Origin: Lichenostomus cassidix
Taxonomy: Eukaryota; Chordata; Aves; Passeriformes; Meliphagidae
Reading direction: 5' to 3'
Assembly (NCBI GenBank): GCA_008360975.2
Contig: CM039187.1
Coordinates: forward strand, 18,877,495-18,941,494
DNA length: 64,000 bases
Shown piece after piece: positions 33,701 through 44,295 of the stretch. The number at the start of each line of letters is the position of its first letter. Position 1 is the stretch's first letter. Position numbers and translations under genes: made by a program. The notes under the pieces were generated by a model. It was not told the DNA's origin and did no database searches. It was given only the letters and a program-made list of their open reading frames with translations.

Positions 33701-36700
33701 CGGACTGGGGGAGGGGAGGCACTGCACAGATGGGAAGGATGTGACACTGGACCAAAACCACCATCCCAAACCCTACCCTGCTGAGCACAGCCACTGCCCC
33801 ACTGCAGCCAGGGCACTCCCCTGCCCCCCTACCCTGGCAACTCCCGAGGAGATGCCTTACCTGGAAGTTGCCAACCATGGTGAGGCCAGCAGCGCAGACC
33901 CAGCCAGTGGCCAGCCCCAGGGTGTTGAGGAGGGATGGTCCCAGACGCTCCAAGAGGTGGGCATAGCGCAGCAATCCCACCAGGATGACTGCAGGAGGAA
34001 GAAACAGCCCCGTCACATGCCACCGTCTGCAGCCCCCTCATCCCACTACTGCCCGTGCCGGGGTGGGTGCTGCAGGGCAGCCCCTCCAGCCCTGCTCCCC
34101 CAGCAGCAGGCACTTACCCATGAAGGAGCCCAGGCTGCAGATGAGGCTGAAGAAGCAGCTCTCAGGAGGCAGGGTGCCACACTTGCTGTGGGGACAAACA
34201 AGACCCATGGAGTCCCCAGACAGGGGGCACTGGGGGGTGCCCTTGGCTCCCTCCCCAGGACACCTGGACTGCCCTGGAGGGATCTCAGAGCAGCTCTACC
34301 TGTGCTCCCACCCTGTGGCTGCTCACCTGACAAGGGGGATGTGATCCAGCGTGCAGCAGGAGCTGGGGCCATCCATGCCACACGACTGGTTGTAACTCCT
34401 GCCAGGAAGAAAGGGACAGGTTAGGAGAGCAGAGATGCTGCCCAGGACCCTCCTGTCTCCTGCCCGATGAGGGCAGTCAAAGTGCTCTGCACTGAGTGCA
34501 GCCCAACCCCAGTGATGTGCCCACAACCTGGGGTCAAGCCCCTCCAGGGAGTGACCCACTGCCCAACAGGTAGCGTCACCCCTGGGTTTCCACAGCCTGT
34601 TCCCTGCCTGCTGGCCCTGCTGCTCACCCAGAGCCCCTGCCTGAGAGGGAGAGGCCAGGGTGGGGCAGAAGCATCCACCTGTCAGTCCCCTCACACATCC
34701 CCAGGATGGAAGCACCAGCAAAGCCAGGCATGCAGCCACCAACAGCCCCAGGTTTGCAGGGGATGGGCTGGAATGCTAAGCTCTTTGGGAAATGGCCCCC
34801 ACAGCCACAGACACCCCCGGGGCAGTGCCACCGAACCTGGGAAGGAGGGAGGGAGCTGGGAGGCACTGCTTGAGGAAGGACATGACCAGAGCCAGCTGCC
34901 AGGTTGCCCTGGAGCCTGGCACACCAGCCGTGCACCCGGAGCAGTCCCAGTGCACCCTGTCCCAGCAGCTCTCTGCTGCCTGCAGCCACCACAGCATCCT
35001 GGGAGTGCCTCCTGCACCCACAGACCCCGTGAGTCTGGGCATCCCGAGCTCTTATCAGCCCGACACACCTTCCTGTACCATAGCTGCTGCCTGCAACCCT
35101 AACCAAATTCCCACCATGGGGTACATGTGCCCTCACCCTCACAGCTCTCCCACGAGCTGTCATGCACTGGAAGTGGGTTTTTGGGTGCCTCTTTGCTGCA
35201 GTATCACCCAGGCACCCAGCACCTCTGCCTGGCATGGCTGAGTGGGACACCCTGTTCACACCACAGGCAGGGAGTGCAAAGTCCTGTGCCCCAGAGGGCC
35301 CCATCAGACACCCCCAGCCCCACAGCAGGGGTGGGAGCTGTGGGGTGTCAGTCCTGCCCTGACCCTGGCCCAGGCTCACCATCCACCACCTCTGACAGGG
35401 CAGCAATTGCATGGTTAAAAAAGCCTTTTTGGAAAGGGCTGGGCTGGGCTCTGATGTTTTTTCAGTCTCCTCAGTTTACTGGTGGCTTTGTTTTCCAACC
35501 ACTAAACCCAGGCGAGGCGTGGAGCCCCACTGCCACTGCCTCTCAAAGGCTCAAAGGCTGTTCTTGGGGCCGTGTTTGGTTTGGGAGGGTTTTTTTTATT
35601 ATTATTTTGTTTAAAGCAAGCAGCCCGAGGCCGGGAAGCATTATTCGTCATTAAGGGCTGGCTGTGCGGCAGAGACAGCCCGACACACACATTCTTCCCA
35701 GGGCAGAATCAGCCATCAGGCAGGAAATGGCAGCAGGTTTTTTTTTTTTCACTTCTTCAAACACTCCAGCAGGAATTAAACCAACATGGATCCTTCTGGG
35801 CAGATTTTTAAGGCCACGCTACAAGCCAAAAACCCTGTAGAAGAAGTTGCCAAGAGACCAAACAGTGTTTCTTTTCCCAGCCCTTGTTTCTTCCACGCCT
35901 CATCCCCCATCTGGGGGTGTTGCAGGCAGCTCTATCCATGGGGTGTCCGGGTGCTGCAGGACCATCCCATCCCCCTGGCACTGCCAGATTTAGCCTCAAG
36001 CAAGCAAGTCACAACCTTTTCCGTGGAGACACACAGCCCTCTGTAATTCCCTGACCACTTATTTTCATACTTTCTCCATGCTGTGTTTTTTCAATGGCCT
36101 CCTTCTCCCTGCCTGGTTTGCAGCAAGGCTGGACTGTTCACCAGAGCAGCCATTACTGCAGGCGAGCCTGGGCAGAGGAGGGAGGGCAGCCCAGCCCTGA
36201 CAGCAGCTAGTCCCCAGGCAGTTCTGCTCCCAAAAGTCACTCGTGGGTTGGACAGGAGGCGTGTGCCCTGTGGCATTTGCGCCCCATCACTACCATGTCT
36301 GCTGGGGGAGAAGGTGGCTCTGTGCCCCTTTAATGCTCCCACCTCTCCCATCATCCCCAGCCCCTCCCAGGGCCAGCCTGATCCCCAACCCCTCTTAAGC
36401 ACAGTGATGGTGCAGGGAGTGCCTCAGCTACCCAGTGCTCTAGCACAGCATGGCATAGTTCAAGTGGGACAGGTCTGGAAGGACCTGGCATTATGAGGTC
36501 TTTAACCAAGCCCGGATGTGCCAAAAAGCCCCTGTCTCCCCCCAGGCCTTACCAGTTGTGGACAGGGCAGATGTGGTTGTTGGAGAGTGCCATGGCGTAT
36601 CTGGAGGAGAGAACAATAGGGTTACCACAGCCACTCGCCTCCCTGCATCCCCATTCCCTGCCAGCACCTAGAGCAGCCTTGGGAACTAGAGGACATAAGC

Positions 36701-38425
36701 CCTTACTGCCTGCCAGGGACCAGCACTCATCCTGTGGTAACTGCCAGCTTTACAAAGCAGGAAAAAGAAAAACACGTGCATGAACCCAGCACACGCTCCA
36801 AGCTGTACCCACTACAGGGACCATCTTCCCCTGCCTCGTACCCCTATTCCTGCTGGGAATTGCCTCCTGCTCCAGTTCAGTGCGGCTGCTTCTGTGGGAT
36901 CTCTTCCCCACCGTGCTGCTGTGCTCCACAGGCTCTGGGGACAGAGCCCCCGCAGCCTGGCATCAGTGCTCCCCACCAGCCTACCGCTATGCTGGGTGCC
37001 ACCCAATGGTGCTTCCCCCAGCCCCTGACTGGCCAGCAATGGAGCTAAAAGAAATCAAAAAGTAGCCAGTGCGCTGGCAGAGCATTTTGGGCAGATCAGC
37101 TCCATCAAGCACGTCACTGTGGAGTCACCCCTGTGTGTCAGTCAGTGTAACAAGGGGCTCATGACATGCCTCCTGCTCCACTCCTAGGGGTCTCAGCCCA
37201 ATGACCCCCCCAGCTATCGAGGAGTCCTCCGGCCTGGCAGTCACAGCAGCAGGTGGCACCATGCTGTTCAAATCGCTGGAGGCTGTGAACAGCTCGGGTT
37301 GAAATTAGGCCCCAACACCAGTATAACACCCCTCCTTCCTGAGCTGGCCACGTAACAGCTGGGCTGCAAAAAGGATGATCCCAGGACAGAAGCAAAGAGT
37401 AGGGAAGCTGGGGGAAACCAAGGAGCAGACCCTTCACCCAGCTACCTCCCAGCACAGGTCTCCAAAAGGGCCACTGCCAGGGTAGCTCTGGCTGCGAGGG
37501 CCATAAGCAGCAGCTCCCACCTGTGCTGCTTTGGGCTGGAGGAGCATCTGCCCCCCCAGGGCCACTCACAGCAGGCAGCCCATGCTTTGCAAGGTGTCAG
37601 AGGAAAAAAACTTGCAGCATAAGTTCCAAGCACCAGGGTCAACATTCAGCTTTGTTGTTAAGGAGGACAGGCTATACCTGGGGGAAGCTCTTGGAGGGAC
37701 CTGCACATGTATGGGGTACATTTGCTCCATCCCACACCCCAGGAAGTCCCACCACCTGTATTGAAGCTCTTGGTGCCTTTGGGAGAAGTTGCTCATCCAC
37801 TACCCACCAATGCTAAGGCCCGAGAAGGAGACTGGTGGGGTGGACAAGTACTGCTCACCCAAGTGACACAGCCCCTACTCCCAGCACAAGGCCCATCCAT
37901 CCATCCATCCATCTATCCATCCACCCGCCACATGGGATGGGTGCCCATGCACTGGCTACAGCCCTGGCACGGCAGTACCTGGGCTGGTGGCGTGGCTCCC
38001 AACGCCGTTCCCGTGCCACCTGAGCGTCAGCCGCACTCACGCCCGGACAGGGGCACGCGATTCCATGGGGTGTCAGGGATGTAAGGCCAGGGAGGCACAT
38101 GCCAGCGCTGCTGCAGGGGACGCGGGGACCACGCAGGGCGGCCGTGGGGCTTCAGGGAGGTGTGGGAGCCAGGGAGTGTCCAGAAGTGCTCCAACATGAC
38201 CGGGGCAAGCGGCGCCCCGCAACCCCCTGCCCGCTGCATCCCACCCCGCGGCATCCCACTCTGGAGCATCCTCCAACCCCCGACCCTCAGTATCCCACAG
38301 CCCGGGCCCCGGCCCCGCCGCCCGTGGGTGGGGGCCTGGCGGCGACCCCGCGGCACTCACACGATCCACATGCCGGTGATGGTGAAGGCAGGCAGCGTGA
38401 CGGGCAGGATCCCCCAGGCCGGCAT
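30763..38425 (-). CDS. TMEM150A-like six-span membrane protein (complete)
   Basis: Minus-strand gene, coding exons 38425-38361, 36600-36553, 34398-34327, 34185-34118, 33988-33861, 32978-32801 and 31007-30763. Total 804 nt, 267 aa (human TMEM150A 271). It begins MPAWGILPVTLPAFTITGMW, close to TMEM150A. Cys-rich first outer loop with an N-glycosylation site NQS (SYNQSCGMDG, SSCCTLDHIPLVSKC), helix 1 near residues 5-25, helices 2-6 between about 70 and 230, conserved [21 protein letters not shown] and CEWMFIIDVLVFYGTFTFEFG, and a Ser/His tail. Family: DRAM/TMEM150/Sfk1. TMEM150A helps assemble the EFR3-PI4KIIIalpha complex that makes PI4P at the plasma membrane. TMEM150B and C fit less well in the N-terminus and length. 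The choice between true TMEM150A and a paralogue cannot be made here, so no symbol is given. The start codon has A at -3. Confidence 0.88.
31008..32800 (-). other. Last intron of the TMEM150A-like gene
   Basis: GT-AG intron. Two in-frame donors lie 12 bases apart at its start (TTCA|gtatcc at 32801, CAGG|gtgtgg at 32789). The first gives the family consensus FSGVFF. No other gene seen. Confidence 0.7.
34399..36552 (-). other. Intron 2 of the TMEM150A-like gene
   Basis: No exon. At 35,400-35,780 the base composition changes to T-rich and AT-rich blocks with clean non-repetitive sequence (for example gcattattcgtcattaag), unlike the surrounding GC-rich intron. It is a possible conserved non-coding element. 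Confidence 0.4.
36601..38360 (-). other. Intron 1 of the TMEM150A-like gene
   Basis: GT-AG intron with a CATC tetranucleotide repeat near 37.9 kb. It is otherwise unique GC-rich sequence without a recognisable exon. Confidence 0.6.
37893..37924. repeat. CATC tetranucleotide microsatellite
   Basis: Seven to eight CATC/CATC-like units with one CTATC interruption, in intron 1 of the TMEM150A-like gene. Confidence 0.9.
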
Positions 38426-38900
38426 TCTGGGGCCGGGCATGCCCCGCCGGGCTACGGGCGAGCGGGGCCGCCGGGGGAACCTCCCCGCTGCCTCCTGCTG
38501 CCGGGCCGCCGCCGGGCCGCGCTCCCCATGGGCGGCGGGGCCGGGGCCGGGGCCGGGGCCGGGCTGGCGGGCGGAGCGGGGTCCGGCCGTGCGGAGCGGC
38601 GCCGGGACAGCCCAGGCCGGCCCCGCCCCGGGGCAGCGCGGGTCCCGCTCGGCGGCAGGGCCGGGCCCGCCCCGTCCGGCGGCAGCGGCGAGCGGGACGG
38701 GCCGGGCGGCCACGGGCGCCACGTGGCGTCCGCGCTGCCGACCCGGGGGAACAGGACAGCGGTGGGGAGGGCGGCCGGGGAGCAGGACGGCACGGAGCCG
38801 GGAACGTCGGGCTCCGCGGGGCGGGCGGCCCCGGAGCGCGCTGGGCTGAGCCGCGGCGAGGGACAGGCTGTGGCAGAGCGCAGGGGAGGGCAGGCACGGC
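38361..38900 (-). promoter_or_regulatory. CpG-island promoter of the TMEM150A-like gene
   Basis: Very dense CpG spans the first coding exon and upstream sequence, with a GGGGCC repeat at 38,536-38,563 and many GC boxes. The start codon exon sits inside the island. No TATA box was seen. Long open frames across both strands here reflect base composition. Confidence 0.65.
38536..38563 (+). repeat. GGGGCC hexanucleotide tract
   Basis: Four GGGGCC units plus a partial one, in the island. Read from the TMEM150A-like gene the transcript would carry GGCCCC. It has G-quadruplex potential on the plus strand. Confidence 0.85.
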
Positions 38901-39739
38901 TCAGCAGTGAACAGCCCTCCCGGGAGCTGCGGACTGGAACGGCTTTTGCCAAGGCTGACCCGGGTAGCGACAGCCGGCTGCAGGGCTGGGGACCTCACCT
39001 CTCTCAGCTCCAGGTGATGCTGTCTCTGCCCGAACAGCAGCCCCGGGCCCACATCCGCGAAGCTGTGGGCTCCTGCCAGCGTGGCCCAAGGGGCATGGTC
39101 ACAGGACCAGGCAGGAGGTACTGTGATAGGCAGGGGCCTGGCAGAGAAGACCTTGTTCAGTCCACTTTTCCTCCATGGGGCTCAACCTTCCCTTCTGAGG
39201 ACAAGGCTCTGTTTGCACCTCAGCAGTGACTGACTTTGTGCTCTCGCTAAATGGCTGTGGCCACACTGCCAGCCACCGCCTGCCCGCACTCCCGACCCAG
39301 TTAGCCTGACCTTTCTGTTGCCAGACACTTTCTACAACTAGAGATTAGGTTCAGCAGCCAACCACCAACCCTGCTGCCCAGAGAAATTTCCATTTTTCTT
39401 ACACAGAAAACGTGAGAAAAGGAAGTACAACTTCCCCCGGCAGAGAAGCAGGGCTGTGGTAAGGCCACAGCCATCTCATTTCCCTATTGGGAACTCAGCA
39501 ATAACCTGCCCTCCTGCCCCGTGGCTGCCTGTGGGGATGTTTGCAAGTCCCAACCCATCCTGCATAGCCAAAGGGTGCTCAAACCCCTCGAGCATGGAGC
39601 GTCTGGTGCTCATAAAGCTTTCTGCCTTCTGTGGAGAGGAGCTGCCCGTGAACAGCACTGCTCTGGGCTGTGTGGTAGAGAAACCCCGGCTGCCCACCAC
39701 CTCACTCGGGCCAAGGTTCTGGTTACACAACCGCAGGAG

Positions 39740-40110
39740 CAGTACTGCACACTGGGACTTGTAGTCGTGGGGGATCTCATCGTCCTCTGTGTGGAATCGC
39801 ACTCCAAACAGCCTTCTCACGGGCCCAGCGTCCCTCCTTGCTGTTCAGCCCATCCGTTCGGGGCAAGAGTCGCACGCCAGAGCTTCGCTCCCGAGCTGGC
39901 TGTGCTCGCGGAGCTGCCCCGCGCATTCCTGTCGGGCAGCGGGCAGCAGGCCGGACCCTCCCTCTCCCGGCAGCCCCCACAGCACATGGACAGCGGGAAC
40001 AATGCCCGCCGGGCCAGGGCGGCCGCCTGCAGCAGCCTTGGCAGGCCTCGGATCGCTGCAGGGCCGCGGGGAGCAGCACAAGCCCTGCCGGGCTGCCTTC
40101 TGTGGCTTCG
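39740..40110. promoter_or_regulatory. Isolated CpG-rich patch with a ZNF143-type motif
   Basis: On the minus strand ACTACAAGTCCCAGTGTGC (39747-39765) closely matches the ZNF143/THAP11 promoter motif (ACTACAAnTCCCAGnnTGC). About 100-350 bases to the right is a CpG-enriched patch (39,850-40,090). No protein gene starts here that I can recognise. It could drive a non-coding RNA or a remote 5' exon of the TMEM150A-like gene; a minus-strand gtgagg donor near 39,710 is compatible. Confidence 0.4.
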
Positions 40111-40119
40111 GGACACGTC

Positions 40120-42190
40120 AGGCTCTGTAACAGGCATAAATTTTTCCAGAGGAGTTCAACAGCTGGCATAACTTCTAAAAAAGCTAGCTCTCTGTTGATA
40201 CTCCATGGAAATATTTCTTACAGACCGTATCTTCTGAGTATGCTCAGATCCAATTTTTCAAATTGAAACTAAAAGCAACAGTGCTTCTGTTCCACAAGTT
40301 TCAGTGCCAAATACATGGTTTACAACCAGGGCTTATCATTCCATAGGACTTCTCACGCTAGGAAGCTTCATACCAGTAAGGAAAACACCAGCTCCATAGT
40401 AAAGTGTTCTACTGGCACACGCTAAATCCTAATACATATTTCTATTCTCTTTTAGTGGTAGAAGTACTTGATGTAAATGGGAACAGAAGAGGAGGTAAAT
40501 CTGAAACACAGTGATGCCTGTTCAGACTCCTCTGGAAAATAGTGAGTCAGACCATCAGTAAAAATGAGAAAGAAGTCCAAAACTAGAAAAAATATATGCT
40601 AGGACAAATCTAAAAGTTACTCTGGTAAACACTACTCCTCACCAGCAGCCATTAGTAGCATGACTGGCTTTTATGTAATTTAACTTACAAATAGAGGTCA
40701 AGAGACTTAGTGATAAACATATCAGGCAGCACATGCTACCTGTCAGTTGATTCTGATCTCCTTTCAGTTCAATACTTTCCCTGATTTTTTTTCTCTGTAA
40801 CATTAAACCTCAGTATTGCAAAATCCAAACAACATTCAAAGAATTTTTTTCTGGATTTCCAGTCCATTCCCATTTACAGTCTAGCGAAAACTGTTTAAAG
40901 TGCAATTCTGTCCTTCCAGTCAACATTCCTTCCATTCTAGTCCTACTTCCTGCAGTTTCCTCGGGTGGCTTTTGCTTTGCATCGTAATTGTCTGAATTAA
41001 GATGTTATGTTCCCAGTAGAAACTGGGTTTGCAAACACAGGTTAAAACATAGCATGTGCCCACAACAGCTGTATGAAGGCAGCTGGCAAAACGGAGCTTT
41101 GCTATTAGCTGACACAACTCCAAAAAGTCAGAGGAGCACCTGGGGATCAGAGGGCAGCAGTCCTGACATCAAGGCACTTGACAATTGAGCAATGGTTTAC
41201 GAAGGGTTAATCATCTAAAGCTTTCAACAAGCAGAAAGAAAGCTGTAAATAGAAGCAAAAGCTCAAAGAGAGAAGACGGGGGGCTGCATACAGAAGGGCC
41301 ACGAGCAGCACAAGGACTCACATACATGAATGACAGTAAGGGCTGGAAGGACACAATCTACAGGCAGTGGAGGGTGAGGAAGAGAGAGCTGCAGCAGCAA
41401 AAATATTCCAGGAATGGTAGAAATGGGGTTAGGGAACCAGGATGCTTTCCTAGTATGCACATTACTCTTCCATTATGCAATATTTAGACCTTTTCTCAAG
41501 CAATTCCAACAAATTCCCAAGTTTTTAACCCCTTTATCAAGTCTGTAGGAGTCTCTTGGAATAGGGCAGGCACTGGTGCCTCAGGCAGCTTTGAGGACAC
41601 TGTGGCACTGTGTGGATCTTGCCATGAAACAGTAAAAAATACCAGGATGGAAGTGTAATTGTTCATATGCATGGCAAGCACTCACCCTGGAAGAGCCCAG
41701 CATCTCTCACACCCTCTCCAGCTCTGAGTCCTGTCCGTGGAAATACGGATTTCTTCCTCATCAGAGAATCACCAATGTCAGCTGAGTTGTCACTGAGGTC
41801 TATGTTCTGGCTCCATGAGCAGATGTGCAGAGCATCTGCTCCTCAGCCCTCATCTCTGCCCTCAGTCCTCGTGGTGCATGGGCACACATCAATGTAACAC
41901 CAGAAATTTTACAACCCACGTGAAACTGTTGCTTTCTGCAAGAGCAATCTCACTATTACAGCTCTGCTTTGTCCATGATGGGAACCAGTCGTGCTTAGTC
42001 CCTTGATGGCCAACCTCCACTGCAGCCCTTCCCCCGTAAGCTGAAAAGTCCCCCTGTGCTCCCTCCAGACAGAGCACTCTGTTGCAGATTCTTGGTATAT
42101 GGAGCCAGGGCACAACACCTTGACAAGCAAACTCCACTTTTCCCAAAGCCTGAGCCAAAGTTCCATGACAAAAAAAGGAGAGCAACACTG
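40120..42190. other. AT-rich intergenic region, TMEM150A-like to GBF1
   Basis: GC content drops abruptly after about 40.12 kb and stays lower through the GBF1 region. No exon, known repeat body or RNA gene was recognised. Confidence 0.5.
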
Positions 42191-42212
42191 GAACATTCAT
42201 TTACAGGATGTA

Positions 42213-42218
42213 TTTATT
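42213..42218 (-). terminator. GBF1: GBF1 distal poly(A) signal candidate
   Basis: A second AATAAA on the minus strand, 1.34 kb after the stop codon. If used, 42,195-43,553 is 3' UTR. No coding sequence is recognised in that interval. Confidence 0.4.
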
Positions 42219-43460
42219 ACACTGTAAAAAGTCCATTGGATTTGTAGCCATTTACTCTGTATGTACACTGGTTGTATTCCCACACCAACTGCAGGTTCCT
42301 CTCCACAGGGGATACACTGGGTTAGAGTCCCACCCATGCCCCTCCCAGTCACCAAGGGGATTTCCAACATTGAAATTATTGACAATTTAGCCAACTAGTC
42401 GAGGGAGGAGGAGGAGGATCAGCGATGCAGTGCTTGCTAGGCAGCCAGCTCTGCTCTGGACATGAGCAGGGGGAAGAGCGGGATGTCCTTGCGGCAAAGT
42501 GGAAGCACAAGAATCACTGCTAGGGCCTCAACTGCAGGGGTATTCTGGGGGAAGAAGTATGTGGGATCCCAACAACTAGAAGATGCAGAAGGGTGCAATC
42601 TCTGCAGAGCTTCCAAGAGAAATCACTGCAGACCTGCTGGGCATCTGTCACCAGGTGCCACAGATCCTCACATCTGTAGCTGAAAAGGATGTTCTACTAA
42701 AGAAGGAGCTGGTCACCAAGACGCCAGTGTAGTGAGTGGCAAACAATGCATCACTGCCCCCCAAGTGCTGTGTGAGACATGGCCATGGTGCTCTGCTCTC
42801 AGCATTTTCTTCTCATCTGCTCAGCTAGGCAGAGCCTTCTGGATTTGCTCTCGCCAACCAGAAAGCCTAATTACATTCACAGGAGCAGGGGTGAAAGCCA
42901 CGCTTGCCCCTATCAGACTTGCCTGCTGCCTAATCTGTATCTGGCTTGGGGACTGCTGTCATCCGTGTTGCAGAAGGAAAGCATGTGCCAGTGGGCAAGA
43001 AGCCCTATGTAGCAAACAGGGAGCTGCACTGTAAGCAATCCACATTTCTAATAAAATTCTCCACCTGATGAACCCAGGTGTGCCCAGAGCCCAAACAAAG
43101 CAGTGCAACCACAAGAGTGAGCAGGAAAGCTAGAGAATGGTTGGGCAATTGCCCAGGGTCTGGACTGATGAATCTTGAGAGGCAGCCCTGTACTGCAGCC
43201 CCTCTCTGGTGAGACATCAACAGGTTTTCCCTCTACCAGATGAACTGGTGGCAGCTTGGTCCCAGGCTGCTGGGCATGGGCATTGCCCGGCCCCTGAGAC
43301 TGCAAAGGCAGGAAGGAGACTGGTCAGTGGAACTGGGCACTCCTCCAAGGAGACAGGGATTTTTTGGCAGCTTTCTAAGTGATGCCACAAGAAGGGAGCA
43401 GGATGGGACGTGCTCCAGAGGACTGTGGCAACAGCCCTTCTGCTCAGGTTAGCATCATCT

Positions 43461-43466
43461 TTTATT
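43461..43466 (-). terminator. GBF1: GBF1 proximal poly(A) signal candidate
   Basis: AATAAA on the minus strand 88 bases after the stop codon. It would give a 3' UTR of only about 110 bases. Confidence 0.4.
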
Positions 43467-43553
43467 AAAAACATGCCCACTAATGAAGAACATTTGGCCA
43501 GTATCCTCCACCCACAGAGCTTCCTCAGCAGACAGTTCTCAGACACCCTCCAA

Positions 43554-44295
43554 CTAATTGACTTCAGAGGTTGTCATGGGGTCAGTGGGCCGTGGAGCTG
43601 CTAGGAGGGGAACAGGAGAGGTGGCTTCAATTAGGGCTGGGTTGAGAATGATTGGAAGAGTCATAGGTGGCACCCCAACCTGTAGGGGAGAAGCAAGAGG
43701 CTGCAGGATGAGCGGTGGCTGTGCTGTTGTAGGAGGTATGTCTGTAACAGGGCTTGCCTTTGTTGAAGCTGATGCTGGGAAAGAAGGAGAGGCAGACGTG
43801 CTGATGGTGGGTGAGGCAGGTGCAGTGGCTCTCTCGGACTCTGGAAAGATGAAGAGACAAAATAGATCTTTACACAGGTCCTGACAAAGTCACCTAGTTT
43901 AAAGCTAAGCAGGGCTGAAGATCAACTCATGGGCCTTTTCAGATTTGCCCCTTCATACAAGGCCCTGAGGAGCAGGGACTGATCATAGGCATTTTGCCCA
44001 CCCCAATAACCTCAGCAACAACTTTGGAAGCAATTGGATGCACAACAGTTCACAACACTACAGGCCTGGTCACCAGAAATCATGCTAAACCAAAGAAAAG
44101 CAAATCTATGCCACCATGCTGGGAAGCTGATTCTGGAAAAAAGAAAACAGGACTCACCACTGACACCCAATTCACAAGGTTTCTCCAAAGGAGCCACGTG
44201 GGTGGTTGGTCTCACATCCCCCACAGGAGAAGGGGGTAGGGCAGACACTATTGCTTTCTGATGCTGCTGCTCCACTGGTATGTTGGGGACAGGAT
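43554..44295 (-). other. GBF1: GBF1 proline/serine-rich C-terminal tail
   Basis: The last two exons. The first (44295-44158) diverges from mammals ([17 protein letters not shown]). The second starts in Ser/Thr/Ala/Pro-rich sequence and then turns into a stretch nearly identical to human as I remember it ([38 protein letters not shown]), ending EVN and TAG at 43554-43556. Strong conservation of an apparently disordered tail suggests a binding motif. Confidence 0.9.

Noticed and set aside
38099..39229. Long open frames (376, 274 and 231 codons) on both strands at the TMEM150A-like promoter
   Set aside because: Overlapping frames on both strands of one CpG island with Gly/Pro/Arg-rich translations. 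There are no domains, and a spliced gene already explains the region.
39476..40171. Possible small genes either side of the ZNF143-like motif
   Set aside because: The minus-strand stretch HTEDDEIPHDYKSQCAVLL looked protein-like, but it is the in-frame reading of the ZNF143 motif and neighbours. No family match, no supporting splice structure.
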